A stretch of DNA of 64,000 nt from Crotophaga sulcirostris (GCA_013397455.1 VYZB01000275.1:186001-250000); one strand, 5' to 3'. Shown: positions 11,889 through 24,856, counted from the stretch's first letter. The notes: generated from the sequence alone by a model not told the origin. Program-made: numbers and translations.

Positions 11889-12539
11889 TAAGCCCAAAAA
11901 TTTACTATTGTGAAATTGCTCTGCCTCCTTGCTCCAGCTTTCCTTGAGCCTGGTGTCTGACTTTGCTGATAGGAGGGAAATATTTAAAGACTGAGTCGAG
12001 AAGTCTTTCTGCAGTTTGTTGCAGTTTGCAGCAGGATATATTAAATGACACTGAAAATATCAAAGCTGAACTGTAGTTGAGGAGAAGAGAAAGAAATGTA
12101 AACTCATCGTGGAAGTCATCTGTCAGGTAATAAAAATGCGAATGTCTGTGACTCCTATTCAAACAGTAGCCTGCAGGAAAATTATTATAATTAGTGCCAG
12201 TAGATAACAACCTCTTTTCTGTGCAAGAAGTGATAGAGATTCAGCCAAATATTTAACAGCAGGAAACCAAAAATGGGTGTCATAGTCAATTGCCACTATG
12301 TATATCACAATACTCTTCCATCTTCTTATTTTTGAACATTTTCTTCATTTTTTTTAACAGTTGCAACTATAAACCTTTCCCATTTTCTTATTTACAGGCA
12401 AGAATATAAATTCTATTCTATCTGCTTGGTGTTATTGACATATAACAACATGGCTGAATTTGAGCTGGAAATAACCAGTGGAAAATCACCTTCCTGTTGA
12501 AGTTTTTTTTCTGGAGGGCAAGATGAAAGTGTAGATAAT
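11889..12539. other. Noncoding, nothing recognised
   Basis: No repeat or coding pattern that I can support. A 101-codon minus-strand frame at 11905-12210 shows no motif and no splice context. Confidence 0.5.
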
Positions 12540-12901
12540 TGTATTGGATTTGCATGGCCAGGTTTTGGTAGCAGAAGGCAGTACACAGAGGGCTTCTATG
12601 AGAAGCTGCAATGAGATCCCCCCATGTCTGGTAGGGCCAATTTCAGTTGGTTCCAAGATGAACCTGCCACTGACCAAGGCCAAGGCAATCAGCCGGAGTA
12701 GTAGCACCTCTGTGATAGCTTATTTAAGAATAGAGGGAAAAAAAGCAACAACTGGGTAGCAGCAGCCGGAGAGAGTAGTGGGAATATTTGAGATAAACAA
12801 CTCTGGAGACACCAAGTTCAGTGAAGAAGACACCAAGGTCAGTGAAGAAGGTGCTCCAGGTGCTGAAGAAGAGATTCCCCAGTCAAAGTTAACCCACCAC
12901 A
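12540..12901 (+). mobile_element. Solo-type ERV LTR, second family, internally deleted
   Basis: It begins TGTATTGGATTTGCATGGCC and ends AGTTAACCCACCACA, giving TG...CA ends. The interior matches a widespread avian ERV LTR: GGTTTTGGTAGCAG, GACCAAGGCCAAGGCAATCAG, a TATA-like TATTTAAG at about 12721 and a downstream CACCAAGGTCAGTGAAGAAG. Plus orientation follows from the U3-TATA-R order. Most of R/U5 is missing: sequence jumps from GAGATTCCCC straight to the terminal AACCCACCACA. A 21-bp unit is tandemly duplicated at 12808-12849. No clear target duplication. Unrelated to the LTRs at 2.4 and 4.8 kb. Confidence 0.85.
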
Positions 12902-15814
12902 ACAACACAGCAGAGTCTTCCAGGGTTCCACTGCTTCTCTTCCCAGAAGATATATTAAAGCAGACTTCACTTCTGTGACTCAGCCTGAATAGCCTAACCC
13001 TGTCCCACTCCCTCTCAAAGACTGGTCAAGGCACCTACAATCAAGAATTTAAAAACTACGAAATCCTGAAAAGTCAGTGGAATTCCTTTCTCAGATAATT
13101 CAGTGATGGGTTCTGAGCTGGGTTTAGAGACCTTCAAGTCTATGATCACCCGGGTTTATCATGTATCCCGTATTCCTCTGCTTTGGAGGAATTTCTGTTA
13201 GAAGATCAGGAAGAAAAGGAGAGCAAACTCTGACATTTCATCCCCTGTCATCAAACAGCATCCAACACAGGAATTTTTTTACAGAAAAAAAGCATGAAGT
13301 AGCCTGAACTCCCTTACTAATCTGGGGAAAAATGGAGGTTACCACCATATGTTGGCTAGTGAGGTAAACTTTCTTAAAACAGTCTACAGAAGAACTTGAC
13401 AGCACAAGAGTTGCAGAGGTGGATAAAAGCCAAGTAAGCATACTTGGTTAAAAGGAGCGTTTGGGCATTCTTTTCTTTCAATAACATCCGCAAGATAAAG
13501 ATCTCACTGGGGTCTGTGGCTAGGAAATAACCTAGAAAATACCAAGAGCTAGGAAATATCACTGCTTGCATAAATAAGAACAAATACATCCAGATGTATT
13601 TGCGTCAGATGGTCTGAGAGTCTGGCCCTTTGTGGGCAACTCTTTGGAACAGAAATCTTGTCTTCTTTAAGGTTTGTGAAGTTCCTGTATCCTATGTAGC
13701 AGAAAACAAGTGTGCAGAAAGCAATAAAAACCAGCAATCTGCTGAACATGCCACCTAGGTTTGAGAACAAGACAGACAGCTAGGGGAAAAAAAAAAAAAA
13801 AAGGAGTGATAAAAATAAAAGTTAAGTCACTTTAAAAATCCCTTAAAAACTCTCCAGGGTGTTACAAATCCCTGTAGGCATAGAGACTACATAGCTGTGG
13901 ATTTTCCTGTAGAATTCTGCAGACTTTGCAAACACTTTGGGATGCTTCAGGGAGCAGAGGCTTTCGAGCTGTCACAGCTTGAGTACAGCTAGCCAATTAT
14001 ATTTTTGTTTCACAGCACCTTTAATATTTTCCATTCACTTTATCATTTCCCCTTAACTTTTATTAAGCTACTCGTAGGCTTGCAGTTGCCAGCCTGATGG
14101 ACTTGGAGAAGCAGTTGTTAAGTAAAGTTAGCTTGTGCCTCGAGAGATTCTCTCACAGCCAGATAACAATTCTAATAATGACAATGATATGGGGAGGGGA
14201 GGAAAACAAGAATTCGGGCAATAGGATACAGTGTTCATTATGTTAATTTACTCCAAAGTATTTATGCAGTGTTACTTGGCACTAAGAAATGAAATTCACT
14301 CAGTCCCGTTCTTGTGAGGAATATGGTAACATCATGTGAAATGATCTGGATTTCATTTATGGCAGGCAGGGAAACAGGGTAATGTTGTAATCCTTTATCA
14401 CATAAAATTTACATTCAAAACCTTGCATGCCACAAGTGAAAATAAGTGGCATTTTTTCCTATCAAGCAGACCCATTTGGCTACTTACTTATATAAACTTC
14501 TGGCAGATATTTCTTTTATGCCTAGTTGTGTTCATTCAAGAGAGGCTCAGGGTTAGAAACAGGTACAGGAAGGAAGATAAGGCAAGTGAAAACTGAGATG
14601 ATTTGACAAGGAGATGTGGAGACACTTTCGTGGTAGTAGTTTGCCCTCTGGCTGTTCAGTACTTTGTGTATCCCATGTCTGACCCTTGCTGGGGAAGATA
14701 CTTCTCTGTCAGTAACCACATTCCCTGGACAATTTCTGGTTAAGTCAGATTTTCTTCTCAGGCTATCTCACAGGGCATAAGGAAGCAAAAGTCCACTGTT
14801 GTTTTAGACTTGTTTGAAGCATCCACATTTCTCTCTTATGTAGGTGCTGACATGCCATATAAAGGCTTGGCAGTATGAGGGTGTCAGTCACCCTTGGAGT
14901 AAAGAGATTTTCACTGGAAGTTGAGTCCATCCAGTCATTGAGCGGGACTAGGTTTACTCCAGGGCGAATCTCACCTCCTTCCTCTTACTGATGGTCCAAA
15001 TAATGGTATCTTCCAGAATTTCAGGCTGCAAAGTGGTGTTCTGTTTGTATAAGGAGCTGGGGCATGGTGGATGTGATAATCATGTAAATCCCTGACATGG
15101 TGCTGGATCCCATTAAACACTGCTACTAGTAATCTCAGCATGAGTGCTACCTTGGAAGAGCATCTGTGACTGCTAGCCCTGCCTCATAGTCCTTCAGTTT
15201 CTCAGACAAATGCATGTTACTGGAGGAGCAAATGCTGGATATTCCATCCAAATTCTAGGCAGGCTTAGAAAAAGAAAAAAAAATGATGGCTCTTCTCCAT
15301 CTCTCTACTACCCTCTATCTGCTTCCAAACAGGAACTGAACAGAATCCTAATTCTACCGAAATCAGCAGGAATCAGTTGTGCTCCCATTGACTGCAATAG
15401 GAATAAGTCCTAAGTGCATAATAAATACATTTTTTTCCCTATTCTCCTCAGAAAAATCGAAATGTGTTATAATGCAGGGAAAAAAGAGAAAACTACCCAC
15501 TTAACCAAATAAAAGAAATCTCTGACTACCTGGAAAAAAACCCAACAAATAAGGCCATCTGGACCTACATCTAATCATTCTCTCTCTAGTCAGGAGAGGA
15601 TGGGAGAAGAGAAATGCATTTAACTGCATGAGGCTGCTGAACTTCTTGAAAGTGGTGTTGAATTTAAAATGGAGATTGCTGTCAGGACGCAAAATACTGA
15701 AATGCTGACTGTGGCCATACCACAGGCAAGGCAAATCCACACTTTGAATTGTCCTACTTATACTCCAGAACCCAGTAGCTTGCAATTCAGAGTACACAAT
15801 ATCAACTTGGCCAT
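12902..15814. other. Noncoding, no gene recognised
   Basis: An A-run lies at about 13784-13801. A minus-strand frame at 13549-13755 encodes a hydrophobic, membrane-anchor-like start (discussed as a finding). Otherwise there is no recognisable repeat or gene. Confidence 0.5.
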
Positions 15815-16079
15815 GTTGTGATAGGACGAGGGGGAATGGATTTAAATTGGAAGGTGGAAGATTTAGATTAGACTTTAGGAAGAAATTCTTCACAGTGAGG
15901 ATGGTGAGACACTGGAACTAGTGGAAGTTGTGGTTGACCCCTGCCTGGAAGTGTTCCAGGTTGGGTTGGTTGGGGCTTTGAGCAGCCTGGTGTGGTGGGA
16001 GGTGTCCCTGCCCATGGAAGGGGGAACTGCATGATCTTTAAGGTCCCTTCTCAACCCAAACCATTCTATGATTTTATGG
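15815..16079 (+). mobile_element. CR1 LINE 3' end, old copy
   Basis: This is the last part of CR1 ORF2 and the 3' UTR. It contains GGAATGGATTTAAATTGGAAG, then TTAGATTAGACTTTAGGAAG ([13 protein letters not shown]... region) and GTTGGGTTGGTTGGGGCTTT. It ends ATTCTATGATTTTATGG, the (ATTCTATG)n tail. A short deletion after GAGACACTGGAAC breaks the frame. The copy is diverged and heavily 5'-truncated. Confidence 0.9.
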
Positions 16080-16989
16080 ACTTGCATGGACATTTGGTTT
16101 TCTCTGAGCTCTGTAACAACACAGCTCCACCGTACCTGAGATGGTAAATCAAAACAAAAGCAAAGCCAGGGTTGCCCGTGGGTTCTGTTTCTTGCACAAC
16201 AACATCCACTCAAAAGGGAAAGGCATGGGGACCTGAATACTGTAAAGAAAAGCAAAGGCACAGAAACTACCTAATGTGGAAAAAAACATTCTTAAATCAG
16301 TTTCTCCACCAAAATTTTGATGAAATCTTCGCAATGTTGAAGGAAACATAAGCATAAGCAAACCTTAATTCCTATTTTCTTTATAAATTAGACTATACTA
16401 CACCTGTGAGAACATGTGGATTCATGTATAATCAACATTCACAGGTTTAAGCAATGGTTCCTCAGTAAGTTTCAGTTATATTTCCCCACCGAAAGTCTTC
16501 CATTTAAAAACAAAAAAAAATAAACAAGCAAACAACAAAAACAATCTTTCCTAGAACCCAAAGCAAAGATTTTTGGGGTATCTGATCTTTTTAAGTTCTT
16601 AAATTTCCATTCTTGAACTGGGTTATGGGTTTTGGTTGTGTTTTTTTTGTTTGGTTTTTGGTTTGGTTTTTTGTTGTGATATTTTTTTTAGTAGAACATT
16701 GCCACTGAAGTTATTTTCAGAACATCATATGGATTTTTCATCGAAACATCTGTGTTAACTTTTATCATCCTTGCTCTGCTTTGTAATTTTGGAAACAGAT
16801 ATAAAGAATGAGCAACCCAGAGCACAGTAATATAGTGGGAAGCATCCTTCATAAGTCAATTGAGGAATTTAATAATCTCTTTAGAAATAAGCTCTGCAGC
16901 TATGAGAAAAATGTGTGGGTTAAAGGCCTTCCAATTAAGAAAGGTTTCTCTGTGGATTTATAGGCTGGTGGTTAGCGCTTCCTGTTCGT
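16080..16989. other. Noncoding, A- and T/G-rich low complexity
   Basis: An A-rich tract lies near 16505-16545 and a T/G-rich tract at about 16625-16692. No gene recognised. Confidence 0.5.
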
Positions 16990-17003
16990 GTTTCCATGGC
17001 AAC
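16990..17003. promoter_or_regulatory. RFX X-box motif
   Basis: The 14-mer GTTTCCATGGCAAC fits the imperfect-palindrome binding consensus of RFX transcription factors (two half-sites around CATGG). It sits in a locally less AT-rich stretch. Only the motif is seen; binding and target gene are inference. Confidence 0.45.
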
Positions 17004-20000
17004 TGTCAGGTAGATTTTCTGCTACTTGCTAGGAAGTTGGAAATGTTGAGTCTGGTTGAGCCTTTCAATTCACTGAAGCTTAAATGAAATTCTTTGCAAG
17101 GAACTGGCATTTAGCCTGGGTCATTTATTCATATCTGGAAGAGAAATTAATTATAGTAATCAAATTTGTATTTCTTTATTGGAATTATTTGGGGTACACA
17201 ATTTTTTATTGTTATTGTGCCACAATCTATTTTTAATGCTAGGGTGGGAAAGGTTTGAAATGCTGCAGCTGGCCTCTTTGCAACTGATGGCTTATGGCTT
17301 TAATTACAGCCCAAGACACACACAGGCACGTCTTTTTCTGGTCTGCTTTTACGAGCTACAAACACTCCTGGTGATATTCATGATACCAGCTCGATTCCTA
17401 TAGACACATTAGTGTTGAGACACCTGTATTGCAAGAAACACAGCTTACGACCTTTTCTCATTTCAGTTTTCTTGTCTTGTTGATTTGTTTGAATTAGGCT
17501 TGAGGGAAGTAAATAATTTGTACACCGTTATTCAGACTTTCTGAGTACATCATGTTTTAATTCCACATCAGAATCTTTGTGTGTTTGCGCACTTCTTTGT
17601 GCTCCTTGTGTTTTCCATCCCACACTGACTGCTGCTTGACAGCTCCATGCAAGCTTCATTCTTTAATTCCTCTAACATCAGATATGTAGGCGTGCACGGT
17701 GTGTACCTATACTTTCAGCCTTTCTGTAATGCATAATCTGTACCACCCAACGAGCTCTGTCCTGCAGGCTTTATGTGAATAATACTATGTAGACTCCATT
17801 GACTTTTCATGCAAGAATAAAGCCAGCATGGCTTGGTCCAAAAATCACAAACTGTCTAAACAGAGGCAGGATGGAAAAGCAGTAGTTAAGAGCTTGGAAA
17901 ACCTGGGGGTTTGCTTCCCTACTCTGCCTCCGGCTTCCAGGGAAAGGGAGATTCATTTAGTGGCGGATTCTAAACTCTATCAAAGTCCTCTCATACTGGA
18001 GTTAATGGAGCTGTGACAATTTATGCTAGATAAGAATCTGCTACATTACCCAAGCCTCACTCCAGCTATATAGCAGAAATAATAACAATGCTCTACCTCA
18101 GAGTGGTGTTGTGGGGATAAATAGTTAGAAAGGAAAGTGTTATGGTACTATGATAATGAAGAGTAGAAAAATACCAATGATAGACAGAAATCAGCATAAT
18201 TGATCTGACATTTACTTTTGCTCTTTCAGTCCTCCTGCCACAGAGAGACAATAAGAGCTCGACAAAGAAAAAGTGATGTTCAGCATCCATTTCTCTTGTA
18301 GCTTTTCTTTCCTTGCTTTGCAGTGTTGCCTTCATTCTTTTTTTCTTATGACTTCTACCAACTTTCCTTAAAAGCTTTTAAGAACCAGATAACAGATATT
18401 TCATTTCATTTTCACCCTCACCTTTTCCCAGCATATTTAATTTTCTTTTTTTTGTGCTATACTGCTTATCTTCATTTCCATGGATTAAGCTCAAAAGCCA
18501 CACACACAGAAATCCAAACAGACTTAGCTAACTTTAAACACAACATTAGTTCTCCTGGCATTGATAAAGCAGACAGAACCAAGGCTCAGTGCTGTAAATT
18601 TTAGCAACGACTTCCAGGCCACCTCAGAGTAAGAAAACTGATTTGGGTCTATGGAGATATAGCTCCTTGTGCTAGCATAACCCATCCAGAGATGTTTCCA
18701 GAGTAGGTTACATCACTCTGACCATGAGTGTGAATTTATGGGTTGGTGTCATCAGACATGCACCAAGGACCTGATGACTGGATGGACTCAAAGATGCCTA
18801 GGTGGGAGGAAGTGCCTCTATAACACCCACCACTGAAGGAAACAGCTCAGTTCCTGAATGAGTGGCTGATTCTTATGGCCAGGAGGATGTTTTGATAAAC
18901 CACTCTGGCCTGCTGCCTTGGTAAGGGTTGTATGTGTCACCAGGAGATGGAGCTTAGCCTAATCGCTAAATCAGATTTTTTAAACCACCTCAGTCCTCAA
19001 GAGAAAGACTATTTTGCACCACAGGTAAGGATAAACCAATGTACTAGTAGTGCCATCACTACATGTTGACAGTACTGCTCTGAGGTGTGTATTTACTACC
19101 CTTATTCTCTGGTTTGTGATGTTTTACCCAAGGAAGGGAGAAGCAGCTGTGCGTGTTCAAAGGATTGCCTCCATTAAAATACAGTTCTGCTGGGCTACTC
19201 CTTTCCTGCAGCAAACACACCTGGAAAAGGCAGGAACTATAGGCAGGATGATCTTTTATCACCACTGTAGAAGATGGTGATGTGACCACGACTTTGGAAA
19301 AATTTGAAAATGTCGTTTTGTGGTGCTAGAAGAAGACTGGGTCCTTCTATTACGGTTTGAGAAATTTCAATATGTTGCAGATTATGATTTCAAGAGGCTG
19401 AAGGCTTAGGTAATACTTGGTTTTCCTCTGTACATCTCTTCTGTGGCTATTCAAATACTGGGTTCAGCACATACAATAAAAGAAGCCAAGTGCCTACTTA
19501 ACCTCAGTCTAGCACAGCACATGGGCAAGAAGAGGCTGGGGAATAACTGCACTGCTCACTAAGTAGTGCAGCTGACCCAGTACTGATGAGCTGGCAATGT
19601 AAGGATGGTATTGCTACGTTGGAAACTTCAGTCTACCTTGGACCAGTAAAACTGAGCAAGGAAATGGAGGGAATTGAGACCATGATTCAAAATGTGTGTA
19701 GGGTGGTTAAGTTTATGCACCAGCTTTTGCTGACAGTTCTGTGTAAAGCATTTTCTTAAAATCATCTCTATGAATGTGTGATGAATATCTGACTCTAAGG
19801 CAGTGCTGTGTATAAGCTGCAAGTGTCAAAATGGCAAATGGCTGGAAAGTACCAATGCTTGTTACACAAAACCCAAAGCAGAACATTCCTTCATCGCTGT
19901 ATATAGCCACATCTGTTTTAAATGTAAAGGCTGTTGTTGCAGGTGACCTTATATACTTTCAGGCATTAGAGTATGTTAGCAAGTGTGTTTTGGAAAGGTT

Positions 20001-21428
20001 AAAAAAGATGTCGTTTCTTTTTTCGGAAGCTATTAGTTGCATACATGTGGAATATTTCAGCCACATGTGGTTACTGTGGGAAATACGAGGATCACTTCAG
20101 ATTCAGTAATGGCTTGTTCTTCTTGTCACTAAAGCATTATAGCTTCTAACTAATGTCCATACTTCTCCATCACAATCCCAATACAGATTCATATTTCCAT
20201 TTATGCAGAGCTCACAGGATTATACATATACAATTGCTCTGTGATTGTTCTCAATAGTTCTGCTGCAAGACAAGAAACTTTTTCCAAGCCACTCTCTCTC
20301 CTTCTAAGCAAAACGGCAGAATAAAGAAATGAAAATTATCTTTTCTTTAGGTGTAATGCCTGAACTTTTACACATGAGATGTGCTTACAAAATATAAGGT
20401 CTATTTGATTAGTGAAGTAAGAACATCCCGGCCAAATGGCTTGCCAGACTTCTGAGGAAGGCCTTAAACTGAGTATGGGAGGGGATGGTATTAAAAATTT
20501 TATTTTGGGCTGATAGGGAAATGGGGGACATACCCTGGCAAAAGGGGCCACCTTGCTTGCCTGTACACAGGTTAAGGCAGACAATGAAACAGGTATGAGG
20601 AATCAGGCTCTAGATGCAAATACAATTACTGCTGGAGTACCTGGAACATAGTAGGACTGGAGACATCCTTGGGTCCCCTCCACCCTGAACAAATCTGTGA
20701 CCTGTGTGGAGTTGCTCAGTATTTGCATTCCTTTAGAAAGTATTGATCCATGTTTGGTTTCTTGATTCATCTTATAAGCTTTCCTTTTAAAATTCTTCTT
20801 TATTAACTTATCAGTATAGTCTCTCTCCAGAACAATAGTTTTTATTAAAATTAACTTACAATTATTCTTCTACTTACAGTAATATAAATCTGAAATGCTT
20901 CATGGAGACCAATGCAGTGATCCAACTTTACATTGCTGTCATTGATGTGTGGTTCAAGAGCTTTAGAAGATGAAGACTTTTAAAGATGACTGTGGGACAG
21001 GTGAAATTTTAGATACACCCTGTATTCTGTGTATGGATATATGCACCTTTTAAACCCAGAGAATAACTCTTGAGCTTTTGAACCTCATTTAAACGCTGTA
21101 GAGTATTGACACTGAAGGGATGTCTTTCTTCTTATTTCTAAATACGAGATCAACGTGCTTCCTTTTCAGCTCTCCAACTTTGCGTCAACAGAAACAGGCC
21201 AATGTCATGTAATCCCCCACCCCAGGGAGAAGAAAAAGGTACAGATCATCCAAGTCACACATATGACTCCCTTATATTACACCCTTTTAATTCTTAGCAA
21301 GCATACGTCATCAGGAAGATCATTACATTACCTAATTTAAATCTGAGACACATATTTATTTGAAAATGTTTCAGCCATTATTGATTGTTCTTATTATTTA
21401 AAAAAAAAAAAAAGAGCTAGTCTTAATT
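17004..21428. other. Noncoding, no gene recognised
   Basis: No transposon signature. The stretch 17240-17400 is balanced in composition and contains a TAATTA homeodomain-type core, so it could be a conserved noncoding element, but that cannot be decided from one sequence. An A-run lies at 21400-21413. Confidence 0.4.
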
Positions 21429-21442
21429 GTTGCTATGGTAAC
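21429..21442. promoter_or_regulatory. RFX X-box motif with nearby half-site
   Basis: GTTGCTATGGTAAC is a near-perfect X-box palindrome. A half-site, CCCATGGAAAC, follows at 21512-21522. The pairing within 100 bp is suggestive of an enhancer or promoter element, but no transcript start is visible. Confidence 0.45.
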
Positions 21443-23071
21443 TAACACATCTACCAGGATATGTTGCAGTGGGAAAAGAGTGTGAATTCTGTGAACATTT
21501 CCTGTTGTCTTCCCATGGAAACACTTAGACCAGGGCTCCTTAGTGGCAACTTTACAAACTCAACTAGAAGGCACTGTGAAATTGAAAGGCAAGCAGTGTG
21601 AAATGAATGGGAAGAAGCATTCTTGTTTAAATAAACAAGTAGGAAAAACATGATTGGCCACTAGACCTTATTGCCTTGTTAGAAAAAAAGAGGGGTTTTT
21701 GTAGAGTTTAAAACTCTATCGGACACGATATATAGATGGCAACAGACACACTTGGTAAGAATTGAAATACTTATATTTTCAACAGACTCAACTGAATTAT
21801 CCTTTACGGTTCAGTGCAACTCATTAATATAGAAGGAAGAAAATGAGCAAAGGAAGGAGTCCAGCTTCTGTAGAGTTCCTATCATCTGAACATGGCCTTA
21901 CGTAGAGTGGGTAAGGAATGCTTGTGTGGATGTTTGCCTATTCCATGTTCTAAAACGTGAAAATTAACAGAAAATTTCCCAGCCTTTACCTCTCAATAAG
22001 ATGACCTACATCTTCCCTTTCTCACCCTTCCCGCTACCCATATTTTTGTGTTTCATTATGAAAAATTTGACTCACTGCTCCTCTATTTATAGCTCAAACA
22101 ATTTAACAGCAAGGCGGGTGGTTTCATTGAAAGATAAACAAACTTCTGACAAAACCCCACTGATTCGTAAATGACCAACTCTGCTGACACTGCAAGCTGC
22201 AGGGGACTTAAACTACCCTGGGAAGTTAGCCATTTACTGCACTACAGAGTAAGAGCCCCTGTTGTTTCTTTGGCCAGGAAACAGCTGGTGGTTTTTTAGT
22301 TTTCCTTTTATTTCTACTTTATTTCCTTACAAAAAACCAATTTTTCTATTGTTTTCTAAAAGAATTAAAATTTAAGATTTTTTTTTTCCGTTTTAGTGCA
22401 ATATATAAAACACCATAAATTCCATAACATCCTTTGTCTGACACATTTATTGATTGCAAATTGCTTTGAGGAAGGTTGTTAGCAACTTTTCTCCTTTTAA
22501 AATGTACTTCTGAATCTAATGGTTTATTCCCCCATGTTCAGGACTTTTGACCTTTAGCACTGAGATTTCTTGTCTTGATCTTGTTCTTGTTGATGTCTCT
22601 CTCCCTGAATTAAAGCAAGTTTCTATTCCATTGGCACTTTTATTCCATACAAAAGAGTTAGTAAGACACATGATTTTGTGCCCCATCTCCTTTCAAAATT
22701 TGTGGCCTTCTGGGTGAAAACCACAGTTGTTTGTCTAATGTTTGGAAGGTAAAATACAGTTCTGTCGAACACCACAGTTGCATTTTTTTTAGTCTTTTTC
22801 TATGGGAATGGCCTAATATCAATGAAATGTAGCCTCTGCATCCCTCTGCATCTACCAAGGAGTAAAGGAGAAGAGGAGATAACTACCTACATATCCAGCA
22901 TTTTTAAGAACCAAGACTATTTTGAATGCACATACATGCATTATCTTGACTTTTCCTCACTCCAACTTTGCTTCCTTTTTCTAGACCCATGCAAACTAAT
23001 CACATTTGTTTGAGCTGAAGATATGCATGATTTGTCCAGCAAAGACTTTTTACACCAGTTTTCTTGAGGTT
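21443..23071. other. Noncoding, no gene recognised
   Basis: Ordinary AT-rich sequence with T-runs around 22379-22388 and 22786-22793. No element or gene signature. Confidence 0.5.
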
Positions 23072-23122
23072 ACAGTATCACACTATTACAAGGTTGGAAA
23101 GGACCTTCAAGATCATCGGGGT
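23072..23122 (-). mobile_element. CR1 LINE, about 50-bp 3' stub
   Basis: In plus sense it reads ACAGTATCACACTATTACAAG then GTTGGAAAGGACCTTCAAG and ATCATCG. This is the reverse complement of the CR1 3' terminus of the GATACTGT-tailed type seen at 4.4 and 49.5 kb. Everything upstream in the element is missing: an extremely short 5'-truncated insertion. Confidence 0.8.
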
Positions 23123-23284
23123 TCCTTCATTGTAGGGATGACTGAAGTTTCCGTATTGTCAAGAGAAAAATATTATTCTGGAATTGTTTGAGGGGGAGAA
23201 GAAAATTAAAAAAAAAAAAAAATCCCCAAAAAACAAACAAGAAAAGAATGAAGGATAATATAGAAAAGCAAAGATCAACTGTTT

Positions 23285-23490
23285 TTAGGGTGAAGAATTA
23301 TACCTGTTAATGAATTCATTTAGCTCAGCAACATAGACTGCCTCCTCCTCCCAAATTATATCCACATGGATTTGGTCATTTGGTCCTGGGAGCAACCTCT
23401 GTCCCACTGTCATACAACCACATGGACCAAGATGTCAAGCCTTTCCACATCCAGAACCTTCTTAATCTGGGTGTTGTCTGGGAAAAGCAT
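23285..23490 (-). pseudogene. Unidentified coding-like remnant with a frameshift
   Basis: On the minus strand one frame opens at an ATG (23488-23490) and reads MLFPDNTQIKKVLDVERLD, running to a TGA at 23410-23412. The overlapping next frame continues with TVGQRLLPGPNDQIHVDIIW and AELNEFINRYNSSP, ending in a TAA at 23285-23287. The change of frame in mid-segment with protein-like sequence on both sides suggests a dead coding fragment, cellular or retroelement. I could not identify the family. The opposite strand is also open over about 79 codons (PHGFGHLVLGATSVPLSYN), which weakens the case. Confidence 0.25.
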
Positions 23491-23505
23491 GGAAATTCTG
23501 ATGTT

Positions 23506-24856
23506 TTATATGTTATTATTAGCTTGTTTGCAAGGAGGTTGGGACTTTTTAAGTTCTGAGTACCCAGAATAATGAAACAACCAGGTAACAATGTATCAAA
23601 GAGGTGTTTGTGTAAAATTACCCAAAAGGAATGTTTTGTATACCTTGAATATGGCATGAGAGTCATGAGGGAGGTATAAACCTGCTGAATTAACATTGAA
23701 GGATTGTTCAGGCAGAGGAAGAAAAATAAGGTATTATTTTAACCACATTTCCTACAGGCTATGATCTTTGGAAAGAATTATCAACTGAATCATATCAAGG
23801 TGTCATCTGGGATGGAAGTAGCTGGTTCTTTCCCAAGGAGAAACCCAGACATGAATGAATGGATGCAGAATGACTGGAGAACCAAAACCAGAGAATTTTG
23901 GTAAACGTGGGAGTAAATTAACTCTACCAACCTTTGAACCTTCCTCATTTTGTGATCTCCTGTCACACAGTTTTTCAGAAGATTATTCGAAAAAAACAAA
24001 GGTGAAGAGGAGGCCTAAACATAGTATTTTAAATGGATTTTTAGCATACTACTTGTTAATGAAGACACATCTCAGAAAACAAGTGTGATTTTTGCACCTT
24101 CTTTGACTGTGTGAGAGAACTAATGAAATCCATCTCTGGACTTAGGCATAGTACACTTGACTCCATTTAGCAGAATTCTTCAAAAATAGGAATGGAATTG
24201 GTTAAGTAATTTTAGCTTTACTTTTTTCTCTTTTCCATTTTTTTTTTTTTACAAACTCTGAAGTCGTTTTTTTGTTAAAAATAGTTAATTCAAATAAGAT
24301 ATTTAAATTAAAAGACTGATATTTAATTCAAAATAAAATAATTTTAGGATGCTGTCTATATTATGTAAACAAAAATTCTAGTACAAGTGCAAAAAAAGCC
24401 CATTTTAAAAGAATTTGTTGGATAAAAACGTCATTTACACTTGAGTAAATTTTTGGCCAAGTTATCAGTTCTCCTACTCCACATCTTCTCCTGACATTGA
24501 CTCAAAATTATGTCAGCTGGTTTGTTTTACATACCTTTTAAACTATACATTTATTTTAAAAAACCAAAATAACAGGACAGTTTGAAAGTGTGGTATTGTC
24601 TTTAAATTACAGGGTTTCTTATTCAACATCCCACTGTGTGCATGACAGAACCACAGAAACTAGTAATGTCAAATATATTAGATCATACAGTCTTTCTTTC
24701 TTAAAATGCAGAATTCTATTTGCTTTGATATCAAATCAAAAGAAACAGAAATGGAACTGTGTGTAAAAAATTAAGGCAGACGGTCCTGGCCTTAGAATAC
24801 AAGTTCCTTCACTATTTCATATTTCATGTCTCTAAGGGAGGATTTTCTGAAAATAC
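23506..24856. other. Noncoding, no gene recognised
   Basis: A plus-strand frame at 23855-24088 encodes a lysine-rich 77-residue peptide without recognised motifs or convincing splice sites. A T-run lies at about 24239-24251. The stretch around 24280-24360 is very AT-rich. Confidence 0.4.

Noticed and set aside
23855..24088. 77-codon plus-strand frame, lysine-rich
   Set aside because: No recognised motif and a poor upstream splice acceptor; likely a chance frame.
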